Part shown: positions 41,577 to 51,605 of the stretch, piece after piece
Position numbering within the stretch: position 1 is the first letter of the stretch
Layout: every line of letters starts with the position of its first letter
Assembly: GCA_963575745.1 (NCBI GenBank)
Contig: CAUYUJ010004768.1
Location: forward strand, 1-64,000
Length of the DNA stretch: 64,000 bases
DNA from: Prorocentrum cordatum
Lineage: Eukaryota; Sar; Dinophyceae; Prorocentrales; Prorocentraceae
Reading direction: 5' to 3'
Made by a program: the position numbers and the translations under genes
Notes under the pieces: generated by a model
The model's database searches: none
Told to the model about the DNA's origin: nothing
The model's input: only the letters and a program-made list of their open reading frames with translations

Positions 41577-42549
41577 CTACTCCGCGGAGCCCGGGGTCGC
41601 GGGCGCCACCCCCAGACGAATCGCCAAAGAGGAAGAGAGGGCGGAGAGGGGTGCCGACGCCGAAATAGAGGTCAGTGCATTCATCGTCCGGATGGCTCCT
41701 GACCCGAAATTATTGGTCGGACGGGGGGGGTCGACATAAACCATGCCGCTGGTGATCAACCCACTGAGCCAGTCGCACTCGCAACCGTTAGCCTGGGCGA
41801 TGGCCCGGGCAACAAGCTTGTCAGAGGCAACACAGACCGGTGAATCAACGCGATTGCACTCGCACCCCCACACTCGATGGAGGGGGGCCTCAAGAGCCTC
41901 GCCACAACTCCCACGCGCATCTGGGGCCTCGTGCACATATCCTGTCCCCCTGTCATCCGTCCGAGATCCTCCGACGGCGATCGCCATCATCAGCTCGCGG
42001 AGTTGGCGCCCGCGCCCAGGTGTGCATTCGAGCTGATACAGATACCTTCGCAATCTGAAAATGCCACTGCCGTTCTCCACCCCACCTCCACAATGCGATG
42101 TGCGAGCTGCTTCCTTCCAGAGGCTGCCCTGTAACGACTGGGCGAAAATGTCTTTCAAGCCGCGCGCCTGGTCGAAAGCGCGGAACTCCTCAGACTCGAA
42201 AAACCGCCCGTCCTCCGTCGCACCATCCACGCACGGTGGGAACCAGGTAGCTGCCCTTGGCATATCCCACCCAGCACTGACCAAGTAGTTGATGACAGCC
42301 GCGAGTGGCCCCCTCACGCGAGGCCATCTACGCTGAGGAGGCACTGCGGAGAACTGCCGCGCAGCGGCTGTCTACACCCGAGAGGTAGGACCCCGGGCCC
42401 GTGGAAACTACAACCAGCAACGTATCCACTGCTGCAGACACCACCGAGGGAGGGCGTTGCCAGGGTTGGCCCTGGGCGCCCTGAGGTCCAACGACGTCGT
42501 CAAACACCGCCCCCGCCGAAACCCAGAAACCGCGCCCAGTCGCCGTCAA
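41577..42549 (-). pseudogene. LINE-C post-RT domain
   Basis: Frame 41577-42344 is open for 255 codons. It reads RWPRVRGPLAAVINYLVSAG, then WDMPRAATWFPP, an EN-GSG-like turn, then CGEALEAPLHRVWGCECN and ANGCECDWLSGL. This corresponds to the region after the RT in dinoflagellate LINE-like proteins as I know them (W-x-x-V-x-GP-x-A, GW...W, C-x-x-C-G-x-x-x-E-x-x-x-HR-x-W-x-C, then FWLRGL). The first Cys of the cluster is missing. The preceding frame 42328-42549 gives the adjoining segment. This long undisrupted stretch is the best-kept part of the element. Confidence 0.5.
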
Positions 42550-42691
42550 ACTCCAGCAGCGCAGTGGTCGGTAATCCCAGAATAGATGGCGATATCGAGC
42601 CCCCGCATGGGGGGCCGCAAACTAGATCTTCCTCGAAATTCGAAACCTGCGCGGCGCCTTAGCATGCCTCCTCAATTGGGTATGCTGCCTC

Positions 42692-43197
42692 TTAATGTTG
42701 GACATGCTTGACCCGAGTAGTGGACCTGGCCCGGCGTTTCCCACAGCTCAGACCGACGCATACGCAGGTCAAGTATCGGGCACATTGCACCTCCACTCCC
42801 CGACGCCGTAGCTCACGAACAGTGGCCTTGGCGCCCTGCATGGGCGAGCATGCGTTGGCTTTCTCGGGTGCGAGCTGCAAACCCGCATCCTCGAGCACGT
42901 CGCGCACTGCTGCGACCCCCTCGACGAGAGACTCGCGCACAAACTGACTCGAACCAACCACTGTCTGAAACAAATCACCCATCCACGAACGCGGGCCACA
43001 GTGAGGCGCTTCAAGACCAGACAGGCGACACAACGCGCGAAGCGCGTGCCAGAGCGCAAACCCTGAACGATGCTCCTCGGGGCCTGGAAGGGCAGTGACT
43101 CCGCGTCGCCTTGGTCCAGCATCCGCGGAGCTTCACATATCTGTAGTTCTATGCCCAACATCGCAGCTGGGAGCCCGTATCTGAAGTGCAGGAACAA
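42692..43197 (-). pseudogene. LINE-C reverse transcriptase, palm and thumb
   Basis: Frame 42769-43197 reads GLPAAMLGIELQICEAPRML, then FQAPRSIVQGLRSGTRFAR, the RT block leading to (R)G-x-x-x-GS-x-x-A. Frame 42692-43033 continues RSWMGDLFQTVVGSS, where the catalytic xDD has become GD. It then gives LEDAGLQLAPEKANACSP and ARYLTCVCVGLSCGKRRAR, the G-L-x-L-x-x-x-K-x-x and LG-x thumb blocks. One frameshift and the lost catalytic Asp show it is inactive. Confidence 0.65.
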
Positions 43198-43274
43198 CGC
43201 CGATCCGCAACTGTGCCCCCTGCCTCGAAGGGGCGCTCTAGAAACTCAAATGCAAACGCACGCACACGCACGCA

Positions 43275-43306
<32 letters not shown>

Positions 43307-43348
43307 CACACCGAATAAGAATAATTATATATACACTTATATATATCT

Positions 43349-43351
43349 CAA

Positions 43352-43401
<50 letters not shown>

Positions 43402-43442
43402 GCAACAGTAACAGCAACAACAACAACAACAACAGCAGCAGC

Positions 43443-43490
<48 letters not shown>

Positions 43491-44251
43491 CACTTAAGAC
43501 TGGGGACACTCCGTTCTCACCAGTGCCAGGGTTTTCATAGGAGGCGGGCAATACCCCCACTTTGTGGGGGGGCCGGTTCAAGCTCTACCAAATTTCCAAA
43601 CGACTCTTCGCCACCACCCACACCCAGCTTCCCGCCCTATGACGTTCGGACACTTCACTTCGTGGCATGCGGACGACCGTGGCTACTATTCAGGGCCCCG
43701 CGGCCGACGACGACGGCGTGCGCGCGCGAAGAAAAAACGAATGTGTCCCGCATGGTATTATTTGACAGGGATGATGGCCCTGGCAGGTGCGCAACCGTTG
43801 TCGCAGAAGTTCGAAAAAGTTGCTCGCAAAAGCCCGTTTGACAGAAATGTTTAAAAAGTGTTGGGTTTCCTACGAATCCGCAAGAGCGCGCGGGATGAGA
43901 TTTTGACATTTTTTGTTGAAAAACCATTGGTTTTTTGATGTTTTTATGTTAAAATCGCTTCCGAACACTAAGCTTTTGGAAGGATTTCGTCTTGCGCGCG
44001 CGAATGTCCACTTTACCTTATTTTTTGCAAGGGATTCTTGAAATTTGATTATATTAGAACAAGAAATGTCATTTTATAGTGTTTTTTGCAAGGGAAAACG
44101 GATTACAACAAAACAACCGGATCTGGATCACATCGTTTTACCTGAGGCTTCCTCACGAAAATGATGAAAATGTAGCTGCGGCCTAGGCGGCGCAGGGGGG
44201 GCGTGCACCAGGGGGCCCAACAATAATTATTCTTTAGAATAAATAATGTTC

Positions 44252-44322
<71 letters not shown>

Positions 44323-44330
44323 AAAGGGGG
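43349..44330 (+). mobile_element. CAA-bounded dispersed element, copy 2
   Basis: (AAC)n at 43352-43490, a body at 43500-44250 almost identical to copy 1 (31603-32350), the near-palindromic terminus CAATAATTATTCTTTAGAAT then AAATAATGTT, and (CAA)n at 44250-44322. The first ~345 bp differ from copy 1 at about 3 positions and the last ~390 bp at about 30. It sits inside LINE-C. Confidence 0.75.
43639..43854 (+). CDS. Conserved small ORF in CAA-bounded element, copy 2
   Basis: The same 71-codon frame as at 31730-31945, with one amino-acid change (AGAQPLSQKF in place of AGAQPLLQKF). The opposite strand is also open here (43655-43927, 90 codons), and there the shared difference is silent. No homologous family is recognised. 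An in-frame TAG lies upstream of the ATG, so the frame does not extend further. Confidence 0.3.
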   Translation: MTFGHFTSWHADDRGYYSGPRGRRRRRARAKKKRMCPAWYYLTGMMALAGAQPLSQKFEKVARKSPFDRNV

Positions 44331-44339
44331 GGGGGCCGC

Positions 44340-45299
44340 CTCTCCGAGCTGACTGCCGCGCGCGCCGCCCCCCCCCTCCCGAAGCCACGACCCGGGCAAG
44401 CAACAGTGGGCCCCCGCCCCCGAGGCCGCTTCACAGGCAGTCTCGAGCGCCAAGATGCCTCGGGCCCAAAAGATAAAGATTGCCTCAAGACGGCCCAACA
44501 CGCTCCAGAAGGGCTTACACAGGACCATGAGAGGAACCACAGTAGGGCCCAACGAGGCCAAGCAACTCGGGGGGGCAATGAATGCCGAGCAGCGCCCAAA
44601 GACGCTCGGAGGAGGGAGAGAGACGCCTCATCCCCACACCAACACCACCACACCGCTGCCCAAGACGCATGGGACGTGGAGCCGCGCGGTCGCCATCTGG
44701 TCTCCTGCAGACTAGACGCTGGCCCCGACGGCGCCCAGGGCTAGCGGGGCCGACGGCCACGCAGAGGGCGCAGGGGCCCCCTGCGTTCTTGGCACGGTCT
44801 TCTTACTGTTCCAAGGCGTCGCCCAGCTCCAAGAAGAGATGGGCGCCGGTCCTCGCGGCCAAACGCCAGCTGGAAGAAACGGGCAACTGCGCCAGGGGCC
44901 CAGGCCACGCGCGCCGCCCAGCTGTCTCCGCGCTCGCGACAACCTCAATCTGCTGAACGCCCGGCCCGCACAATTGCAGCCAATGACGGCATCACCTGGC
45001 CAACCACCCGCGCCCCCCAGCGGTCTGACACGAAACGCACTAACGAATTCTTTCCTGGCGGCCACGCCCGGCAGGGAGGCCAGTCCACAAGGAAGCTTCC
45101 ACGAGAAACCCCACCCTGAGACCACAGGGAGCCCATGAGATCTTGGCGTGGGAAGGTCGCGCGTTCCATGGGAAGACCATCGACGCCCAAGGAACCCAAG
45201 GCACCCTGGAGGCAAGCAGGGCGTTCTTGGGCATCAGTCTCCACTGCACTCCCTATACAACACGTGAAGAACGAACTGAGTCTGGCCCATACACCATTC
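44340..45299 (-). other. LINE-C linker, no motif
   Basis: GC-rich minus-strand frames (44712-45215, 44945-45313) have composition like LINE linkers. No RT start block could be found. Confidence 0.3.
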
Positions 45300-45716
45300 T
45301 CAGCAACTTCCATGGGTCGGGAGGCCAGCTGGGAGCTTACTCAAAATCCTCAGGTGGCTGAGGGAACGGGCCACAAGGGGAAGCCGCGGGGAAAAGAGGG
45401 TGACGACGGAAGGCGAGGGCACGGAGGGAAGCGGACTGAGGGTGAGCCTCAGGGGTACGGCGCCATGGGCCGCCAAGCCCGAATCGTCCATTATCTTCAT
45501 GCTGTCAGTCGCTCGCGCCAAACGCGCCTCCACGAACGTGCAATCGTGCCTGCAATCCCCCGCGACCGACCGACACGCCCCCGAAATGCCCGACGGAAAA
45601 CAAACCTGCGCTCCCAGACGATCGCGCGCATGAGAGGTGAACAGAACCTGAAGCTCCATGCGAGAATCTCCGCCGATCATGCGCGGCACATAGAGACCCT
45701 TGGCGCGCGATGCCAC
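45300..45716 (-). pseudogene. LINE-C APE-type endonuclease, C-terminal half
   Basis: The minus frame reads GLYVPRMIGGDSRMELQVLF, matching (P)-x-I-I-GGD-(F/W)-N-M-x-P-x-x-L with F-N changed to S-R. It continues CRHDCTFVEARLARATDSM and DDSGLAAHGAVPLRLTL, matching the end of the fold: an S-x-x-D-x-x-x-V block and the final H-x-P-V-x-L with the catalytic His kept. The upstream half of the domain is not open. Confidence 0.55.
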
Positions 45717-45839
45717 GCGCGCCAGGAAGTCCCTACTGAAATCGGTGGGACCAGCACAATCCTAGTCAGTAAGATGAACCAAAATCCCAATAGACCGACG
45801 ATCATTCAAACAGAGCGCAAACAAGGGGCAGTGTAAGCC

Positions 45840-46150
45840 ACCACGGAAGGAACACGCCAGGACCCCGACACGATAAGACGCCCCCACCATTCGAAGCCGC
45901 ATGACTCGAATTTCGAACCGTCTTACTCCAATTGCCAATACACTATGCCGTCGCCTTGCGGATACCCTCCGCGCAGGTCAGCTTATGCTCCTGACACAAC
46001 ACGACGCTCGCCGTTAGAAGGTTTCAAACATATCGAAGCGAGCTCCATGCTGAACAGTGCGAGGTAACCAGCTCGAGCCCGATGTGGTCCCAAAATATGC
46101 TTACGGATCCAAGCGTTTACTAATCGAACGCGTGTCAACCGAGACTGGAC
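45840..46150. other. Spacer, nothing recognised
   Basis: Ordinary composition, AT-richer than the surroundings. No frame or repeat is seen. Confidence 0.45.
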
Positions 46151-46198
46151 AGAAAGCTGGGTGCATTGGGTAATTAGGGTGAGCTGGCCACAGAATTC

Positions 46199-47371
46199 TT
46201 ACTTAGATTCCCGGGAAGCCTTTGGCGGCGCCACGCTGGACGTGAGCGGCGAGGCCAGCTTGGCAGCTGCTGCGGCAGCTTGCTCAGGGGCTCCACCACC
46301 TGAGGCTGACGAGGCGGCAGCAGATACAGGCGCACACTCAGGGACGGGAACGGCGACTCCGTCAGAAGCTGGCCCTTGTGCAAGCGGAGGTGCTGCAGCA
46401 AGAGCTCCATCGTGTCCGTGTACGTTGTTGCTTGCTGCTCTCCTACGATATTTGGCCTTGAGTCGATCGCGCTGCGCCTCCCAGGCAGCCTTGAGCAACC
46501 TTGGTTCTAATATCCTCGAAGAGCTTGGTACAACATTAATCGGTCTGACTAGCCATTTCCTCCTTTCGGCGGCAAGGTTCCTCGAGGTCCGACGCGGTGA
46601 CGTCCACGTACTCCGCCACCGCCCAGAGAGGTCGTCGTCCACCTCAAGACCCGTTGGGTGAAGCTTTGGAACACAAGCTGGTTAGTCAAAAGTCGCTGCT
46701 CGAGTCGACGGCTGAGGCGCTGGACACGACAACGACTGCAAGTGTGCCATCGCCGAGTTCCACTTGGGTGTGGTGCTGCTTGTGCCTGCCCACGTTCAAT
46801 ACCGGCCCGTTCAGGCCACTACGACCGTCAATATCACCGACATCCTTGAGGTACACTGCACGAGGATCCGTATCAAATTTCTTCCCGAGCCGAACCAAAT
46901 CATTGTGGGCAAGGTCCGTACGCTGCTGCGGTGGAGCGGACGCAACCCTGAGCTCCTTGATCTGTCCGACTGACTGGGCGGAGCTAACGTACTCGATACA
47001 AGGCCGATTGAGGTCCAACGGCGACTCCAACGGCTTCACGGCAAAGTGCTGAGCCGGCACGATGGATCTGGTCGCCTGCACATGCGTGATCGAGAAGTTG
47101 GCTCCACCTTGTCTTGCGGTGTTCGCAACACGAGAAGGGGGTTGTTACTCTTGCACCCGCAATGCCAACAAGACCAGGGAGCACCGCGCCTGCTACCACA
47201 ACCCTGCTGATCCTTCGCGCCCATTGCGATCACGCCCGTGAGCCTGAGTGGCCCGCTGACGCCAAGCCGTTCTGAAGTGCCAGCGGTGGCAGCAAGCTCA
47301 GCGCTGAGAGGTGGGGTGCAAACACCGCGACATCCCCTGAGCCAAAACGGCTTGAGCCAAAATGGCTACGG
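46199..47371 (-). pseudogene. Processed retrocopy of a trans-spliced mRNA, unknown protein
   Basis: It begins with a full spliced leader (47351-47371) and a relict leader (47337-47350), the mark of a recycled mRNA. Downstream on the minus strand come frame 47036-47233, with MGAKDQQGCGSRRG and PWSCWHCGCKSNN (a W-x-C-x-x-C-G-x-x-N turn as in RanBP2-type zinc fingers, second Cys pair not seen in frame), frame 46686-47081 ending VVVVSSASAVDSSSDF before TGA, with KPLESPLDLNRPCIEYVSS and KKFDTDPRAVYLKDVGDID, and frame 46199-46642, rich in basic helix then Ala/Pro. The composition is far more protein-like than anything nearby. The frames overlap, so either frameshifts have broken one gene or only the second frame is real. 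The protein family is not recognised. Confidence 0.5.
47337..47371 (-). other. DinoSL spliced-leader exon plus truncated relict leader
   Basis: Minus strand 47371-47351 matches the invariant part of the 22-nt dinoflagellate spliced leader base for base (CCGTAGCCATTTT then GGCTCAAG). It is directly followed by CCGTTTTGGCTCAG (47350-47337), a truncated second leader with one substitution and one missing A. An SL RNA gene would continue with GT and an intron; this one does not. Two leaders in a row are the known footprint of retroposed, re-spliced mRNAs in dinoflagellates. Confidence 0.9.
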
Positions 47372-48147
47372 AGGGGTCGACGTCGTCGTCGTCGGACCGA
47401 GGTGTGAGCGCAACGCTGAACTCCCGTCGACTCTTCATGCTCGATGGAAAATAGAGAAGGAGGGGAGGAAAGGGGAAGGGGAAAGGAGGCAAAGGAGGGC
47501 AGGGAGGGGAAGGCTGGAGGGAGGAGGGGAAGGAAGAGGGAGGAAACGAGGGTGGAAAAAGTAGCCATCCCCAGGCGGCCCCCTGCGAATGCACTGGAGC
47601 CGCCTGTGCCGCTGGCGAGGCCCAGCCAGAAACGTTCGCTGTCCTTCGGGGCCGCGAAGCCCGCGGCCCGCTTCTCGGTCGCGGTCCGCAGGTCCGTGCC
47701 TGGTGGCAGGGCGGGGGCAGGAGGAAGGAGGCGACTTCGATAATGGAAATCTGCAGACACAATAACTTTCGGATGGCGCGTTCCGCACGTCAGGGAGGCG
47801 GATCCAGTGCAGATCCGAAAGATCAGCGCGGACCTCCGAACGTCTGAGGTTATGCAGTGCTTCTCTTCGAAAGGAGGCAAAAGGACGAAGGGAACTCGAG
47901 GCTCCTTATCGATGCCCGTTCATCCTATTTACTTGATCCTCCTCCTCAGTACTCGTCATGTCGAACAGGCGGGAGACTCGAGTTTGGAGGACTCAAACTT
48001 GCCTGAGGGAGCCGTCAGCAAAATTGAGACCGGAACTGGGATTTGATGCGGGCTCCTGCTACAAGCATGGCCTGGCAACTGGACCGCAAAGTGCATGCAG
48101 AGACCGCCAAAAAGAGTTGCGACAAACCCATGTTCCTGAAAACTCGA
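47372..48147. other. Spacer with dispersed fragments
   Basis: 47372-47450 resembles 55961-56020 (GTCGTCGTCGTCGGACCG then GCTGAACTCCCGTC), the sequence into which the retrocopy appears inserted. 47455-47560 is purine-rich. 47790-47840 is a fragment of fold-back F1. The minus frame 47230-47880 (216 codons) spans the purine tract and the leader, so it is not called. Confidence 0.5.
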
Positions 48148-48155
48148 ATCTAATG

Positions 48156-48293
48156 TTAGGTCGGGAATGTCCTCTTCAGGGGGATTTTGACACAAAAATC
48201 AAAAATAATCAAGAAATGCCCAAAACATCGTCCCAAGACTATTATTTGACTATGTTTGGATAATTGTCCTGTAGAGGGACAGGCCCGACTTAA
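48156..48293 (+). mobile_element. Short TIR element (138 bp) with 8-bp target duplication
   Basis: Left end TTAGGTCGGGAATGTCCTC, right end CCTGTAGAGGGACAGGCCC then GACTTAA, inverted to each other. The flanks ATCTAATG (48148-48155) and GCCTAATG (48294-48301) agree at 6 of 8 bases. The interior is AT-rich and non-coding, with the family blocks TTTTGACACAAAAATC and ACATCGTCCC. Confidence 0.8.
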
Positions 48294-48316
48294 GCCTAAT
48301 GTGGCTGCACGCACAG

Positions 48317-48450
48317 GGGGGTAGGGAGAGGGGGAAGGCTCCGTAGGAGGCGGCTCCTTAGAAGGCGCGGGCCTTGCATCTGAAGACAAGGCCAGCGCCC
48401 TCTAAAAAGCAAGAGGGTTGTTGAGAAGCCTTCCCCCCTCCCCCTGCCCC
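48317..48450. mobile_element. Fold-back element F3, copy 1
   Basis: The left arm GTAGGGAGAGGGGGAAGGCT then CTTAGAAGGCGCGGGCCTTG faces the right arm CAAGGCCAGCGCCCTCTAAA then AGAAGCCTTCCCCCCTCCCC. The loop is CATCTGAAGA. It starts 24 bp after the TIR element. Confidence 0.65.
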
Positions 48451-48469
48451 CCTCTGCGCGTGGCCTACG

Positions 48470-48713
48470 ACTTCTGGACGACTCGAACCTAACGGCTCCG
48501 CGATCGTTCATTGTCCTTCCCTCCTGCGGTGGGGGCATCGGCCACACGCAAGAGTAACCCTGGGCAAGAGCGACCTTTGGTGCGCGGACTGAGGGGGCGC
48601 AGGGTGGCCTCATCCAAGCGCGCAAAAAGCCACGATCGCACTGCGCTCAGCGATCGGGGGAGGATCCCCGTGAGCCAGCACCAAAAGTCACTCCGACGAG
48701 AGGGCGTTCTTAC
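48470..48713. other. Spacer, nothing recognised
   Basis: No repeat or coding motif is seen. Confidence 0.4.
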
Positions 48714-49114
48714 GTGTAGCCTTAAGGTCGGGCATGTCCTCCTACAGGGGGACTTTGGACGAAAAACTATCAGTTGCCAGAAAATACTCCAAAACCATCA
48801 ACAAATCAGCCTGACGAGGGACCCAACCATATGCAGGTGCGAGTGCCGCAATAGCAATCCAGTTTTTCGGTGGCGTTCCCCATGAGGCAACGAACCGTGC
48901 TAGGGGTGTGCCGACATGAATGGCGTGGTACACAACGCGAACGAAAACGATTAATCTGAGTACGTAGGGAGACTGAGCGCGGGTGAATCTGCGAGCGTGC
49001 GTCTGACTGTGAATAAATCTGCGTGCGAGCGAGTCTACGTGCATGAATGCGAATATGGCAAAGCGTAGTGCAATTGTGTATGAATGTCAATAGTTTGACA
49101 ACGACTGCCTCTGA

Positions 49115-49540
49115 CTACTCGTGACGCTGGGCGTGGCCGCCGCAAGGAGCTTCCCCGGGACTCCCCGACGGCATCGCCCGCGCGCCGCGACGCCAATGTC
49201 GGCGCGCCCCCCCGCGAGGATCGCGCCCGCTTCCTCCCCTTCCTTTACTCCCTCTTTGCCCGCGCACTCCAAAGTCCAAGGCTGCGGGCGCACCGCAGCG
49301 CGGAGTCCCCGCGACGCGCGGTCGCCCCGGAGGGGTCCCAGCGACGCGCGCGGGTCGCGGAGCAAAGAGAGCTAGCTGGCTGGCTGATAGCGGGCAAGGC
49401 TCTTGCCGCTGGGCCGAGCGACGACGGGCGAGCAGCACGGAGCCCCGGCGATGCGCGCAGGTCGCCCCGGAGGGGTCCCAGCGACGCGCGCGGGTCGCCC
49501 GCTGCGCGGAGCAAAGAGATCTAGCTGGCTGGCTGGGACC
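49115..49540 (+). repeat. GC-rich block GB, copy A
   Basis: Shared with 52215-52560 and 53930-54405. Landmarks are GGAGCTTCCCCGGGACTCCC, GCGCGCCGCGACGCC, CTTTGCCCGCGCACTC, GACGCGCG repeats and GCGGGCAAGGCTCTTGCCGC. Within it GTCGCCCCGGAGGGGTCCCA then GCGACGCGCG is repeated at 49320 and 49462. Non-coding. Confidence 0.8.
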
Positions 49541-51605
49541 TGCGGTGGGGCTCCATATGGGGCCACGTAACGCTGTACTGGGCAAGGGAGACGCATGCGG
49601 ACTGCGCCACGGGGACCTTCTGTGGAGTTCCCTATGGGACCACGAAACGTGTGAGGGGTGTGCCGAAATGATTGGCGGGGACGCATGCGGACTGTGCCAC
49701 TGGGACCTTCGGCGGAGCTCCTATGGGGCCACGAAACGTGTGAGGGGTGTGCCGAAATGAATGGCGGGGACGCATGCGGACTGCGCCACGGGGACCGTCG
49801 GTTGAGTTCCTGTGGGGCCACGAAACGTGTGAGGGGTGTGCCGAAACGAATGGCGGGAGCGCATGCGGACTGTGCCACTGGGACCTTCGGCGGAGCTCCT
49901 ATGGGGCCACGAAGCGTGTGGGGGGTGTGCCGATATGAATGGCGGGAACGCATGCGGACTGTGCCACAGGGACCTTCGGCGGAGCTCCTATGAGGCCACG
50001 AAACGTGTGAGGGGTGTGCTGAAATGAATGGCGGGGACGCATGCGGACTGTGCCACCGGGACCTTCGGCGGAGCTCCTATGGGGCCACGAAACGTGTGAA
50101 GGGTGGGCCGACATGAATGGCGGAGACGCATGCGGACTGTGCCACCGGGGCCTTCGGCGGACCTCCTATGGGGCCACGAAACGAGTGAGGGGTGTGCCAA
50201 AATGAGCGGCGGGGACGCAAGCGGACTGTGCCACTGGGACCTTCGGCGGGGCTCCTGTGGAGCCACGAAACGTGTGAGGGGTGTGCCGACATGAGTGGCG
50301 GGGACGCATGCGGACTGTTCCACTGGAACCTTCGGCGGGGCCCCGATGGGGCCACGAAGCGTGTGAGGGGTGGGCCGAAATAAATGGCGGGGGCGCATGC
50401 GGACTGTGCCACTGGGACCTTCGGCAGAGCTCCTATGGGGCCACGAAATGTGTGAGGGGTGTGCCGAAATTACACACCTTCGGTGGAGCTCCCTATGGGG
50501 CCACGAAACGCGTGCGGGGTGGGCCGACATGAGTGCGCGGGACGCATGCGCACACACCCACTGAGACCTTCGGTGGAGTTCCCTATGGGGCCACGAAGCG
50601 TGTGAGGGGTGTGCCGAAATGGGTGTGCGGGACGCCTGCGGGCACACCCACTGGGACCTTCGGTGGAGCTCCCTATGGGGCCACAAAACGTATGAAGGGT
50701 GTGCCGAAATGGGTGTGCGGGACGCATGCGGGCACACCCACTGGGACCTTCGGTGGAGCTCCCTATGGGGCCACGAAACGTGTGAGGGGGTGTGCCGAAA
50801 TAGGTGTGCGGGGCACATGCGGGCACACCCACTGGGACCTTCGGTGGAGCTCCCTATGGGGCCACGAAACGTGTGAGGGATGTGCCGAAATGGGTGTGCG
50901 GGACGCATGCGGGCACACCCACTGGGACCTTCGGTTGGGTTCCCTATGAGGCCGCGGAACGTGTGAGGAATGTGCCGGAATGGGTGTGCGGGACGCATGC
51001 GCGCACACCCACTGGGACCTTCGGTGGAGCTCACTGTGGGGCCACGAAACGTGTGAAGGGTGTACCGACATGGGTGTGCGGGACGCATGCGGGCACACCC
51101 ACTGGGACCTTCGGTGGAGCTTCCTCTGGGGCCACGAAGCGTGTGAGGGGTGGGCCGAAATGGGCGTGCGGGACGCATGCGGGCACACCCACTGAGACCT
51201 TCGGTGGGGCTCCCTATGGGGCCACAAAGCGTGTGAGGGGTGTTCCGAAATGGGTGTGCGGGACGCATGCGGGCACACCCACTGGGACCTTCGGTGGAGC
51301 TCCCTATGGGGCCACGAAACGTATGAAGGCTGTACCAAAATGGGTGCGGGACGCATGCGGGCACACCCACTGGGACCTTCGGTGGAGCTCCCTATGGGGC
51401 CACGAAGCGTGTGAAGGGTGTGCCGAAATGTGTGTGCGGGGCGCATGCGGGCACACCCACTGGGACCTTCGGTGGAACCCCCTTATGGGGCCACGAAACG
51501 TGTGAGGGGTGGGCCGAAGTGGGTGTGCGGGACGCATGCGGGCACACCCACTGGGACCTTCGGTGGAGTTCCCTATGGGGCCACGAAACGTGTGAGGGGT
51601 GTGCC
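49541..51605 (+). repeat. 89-bp tandem array in copy A, two subfamilies
   Basis: About 23 units. Units up to about 50460 have the core AATGAATGGCGGGGACGCAT then GCGGACTGTGCCACTGGGAC. Units from about 50530 have AATGGGTGTGCGGGACGCAT then GCGGGCACACCCACTGGGAC. The change happens over one or two units with a deletion (near 50465-50480). The frame stays open on both strands, giving long spurious frames such as minus 49988-51370. Confidence 0.95.

Larger units (their letters stand above)
41577..45716 (-). mobile_element. LINE-C: non-LTR retrotransposon, degenerate and split
   Basis: Minus-strand order: endonuclease C-terminal half (45300-45716), a motif-poor linker (44340-45300), the CAA-bounded element (about 43349-44330), reverse transcriptase (42692-43197), and a long C-terminal domain (41577-42549). 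The frame changes several times. The CAA-bounded element lies between the linker and the first visible RT block, so it probably inserted into the LINE. The first third of the RT is not recognisable on either side. Confidence 0.6.

Noticed and set aside
43342-43500. Poly-Cys or poly-Thr proteins
   Set aside because: Translations of (CAA)n in different phases.
47337-47371. Functional SL RNA gene
   Set aside because: The leader is not followed by a GT donor and intron but by a second truncated leader.
47230-47880. 216-codon minus-strand frame
   Set aside because: It runs across a purine tract, a dispersed repeat and the spliced leader, so it cannot be one natural protein.
49988-51370. 460-codon minus-strand frame, and similar frames at 53087-54406, 54766-55743 and 25708-26998
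   Set aside because: They are read-through of the 89-bp tandem arrays. The same stretches are open in other phases and on the other strand.
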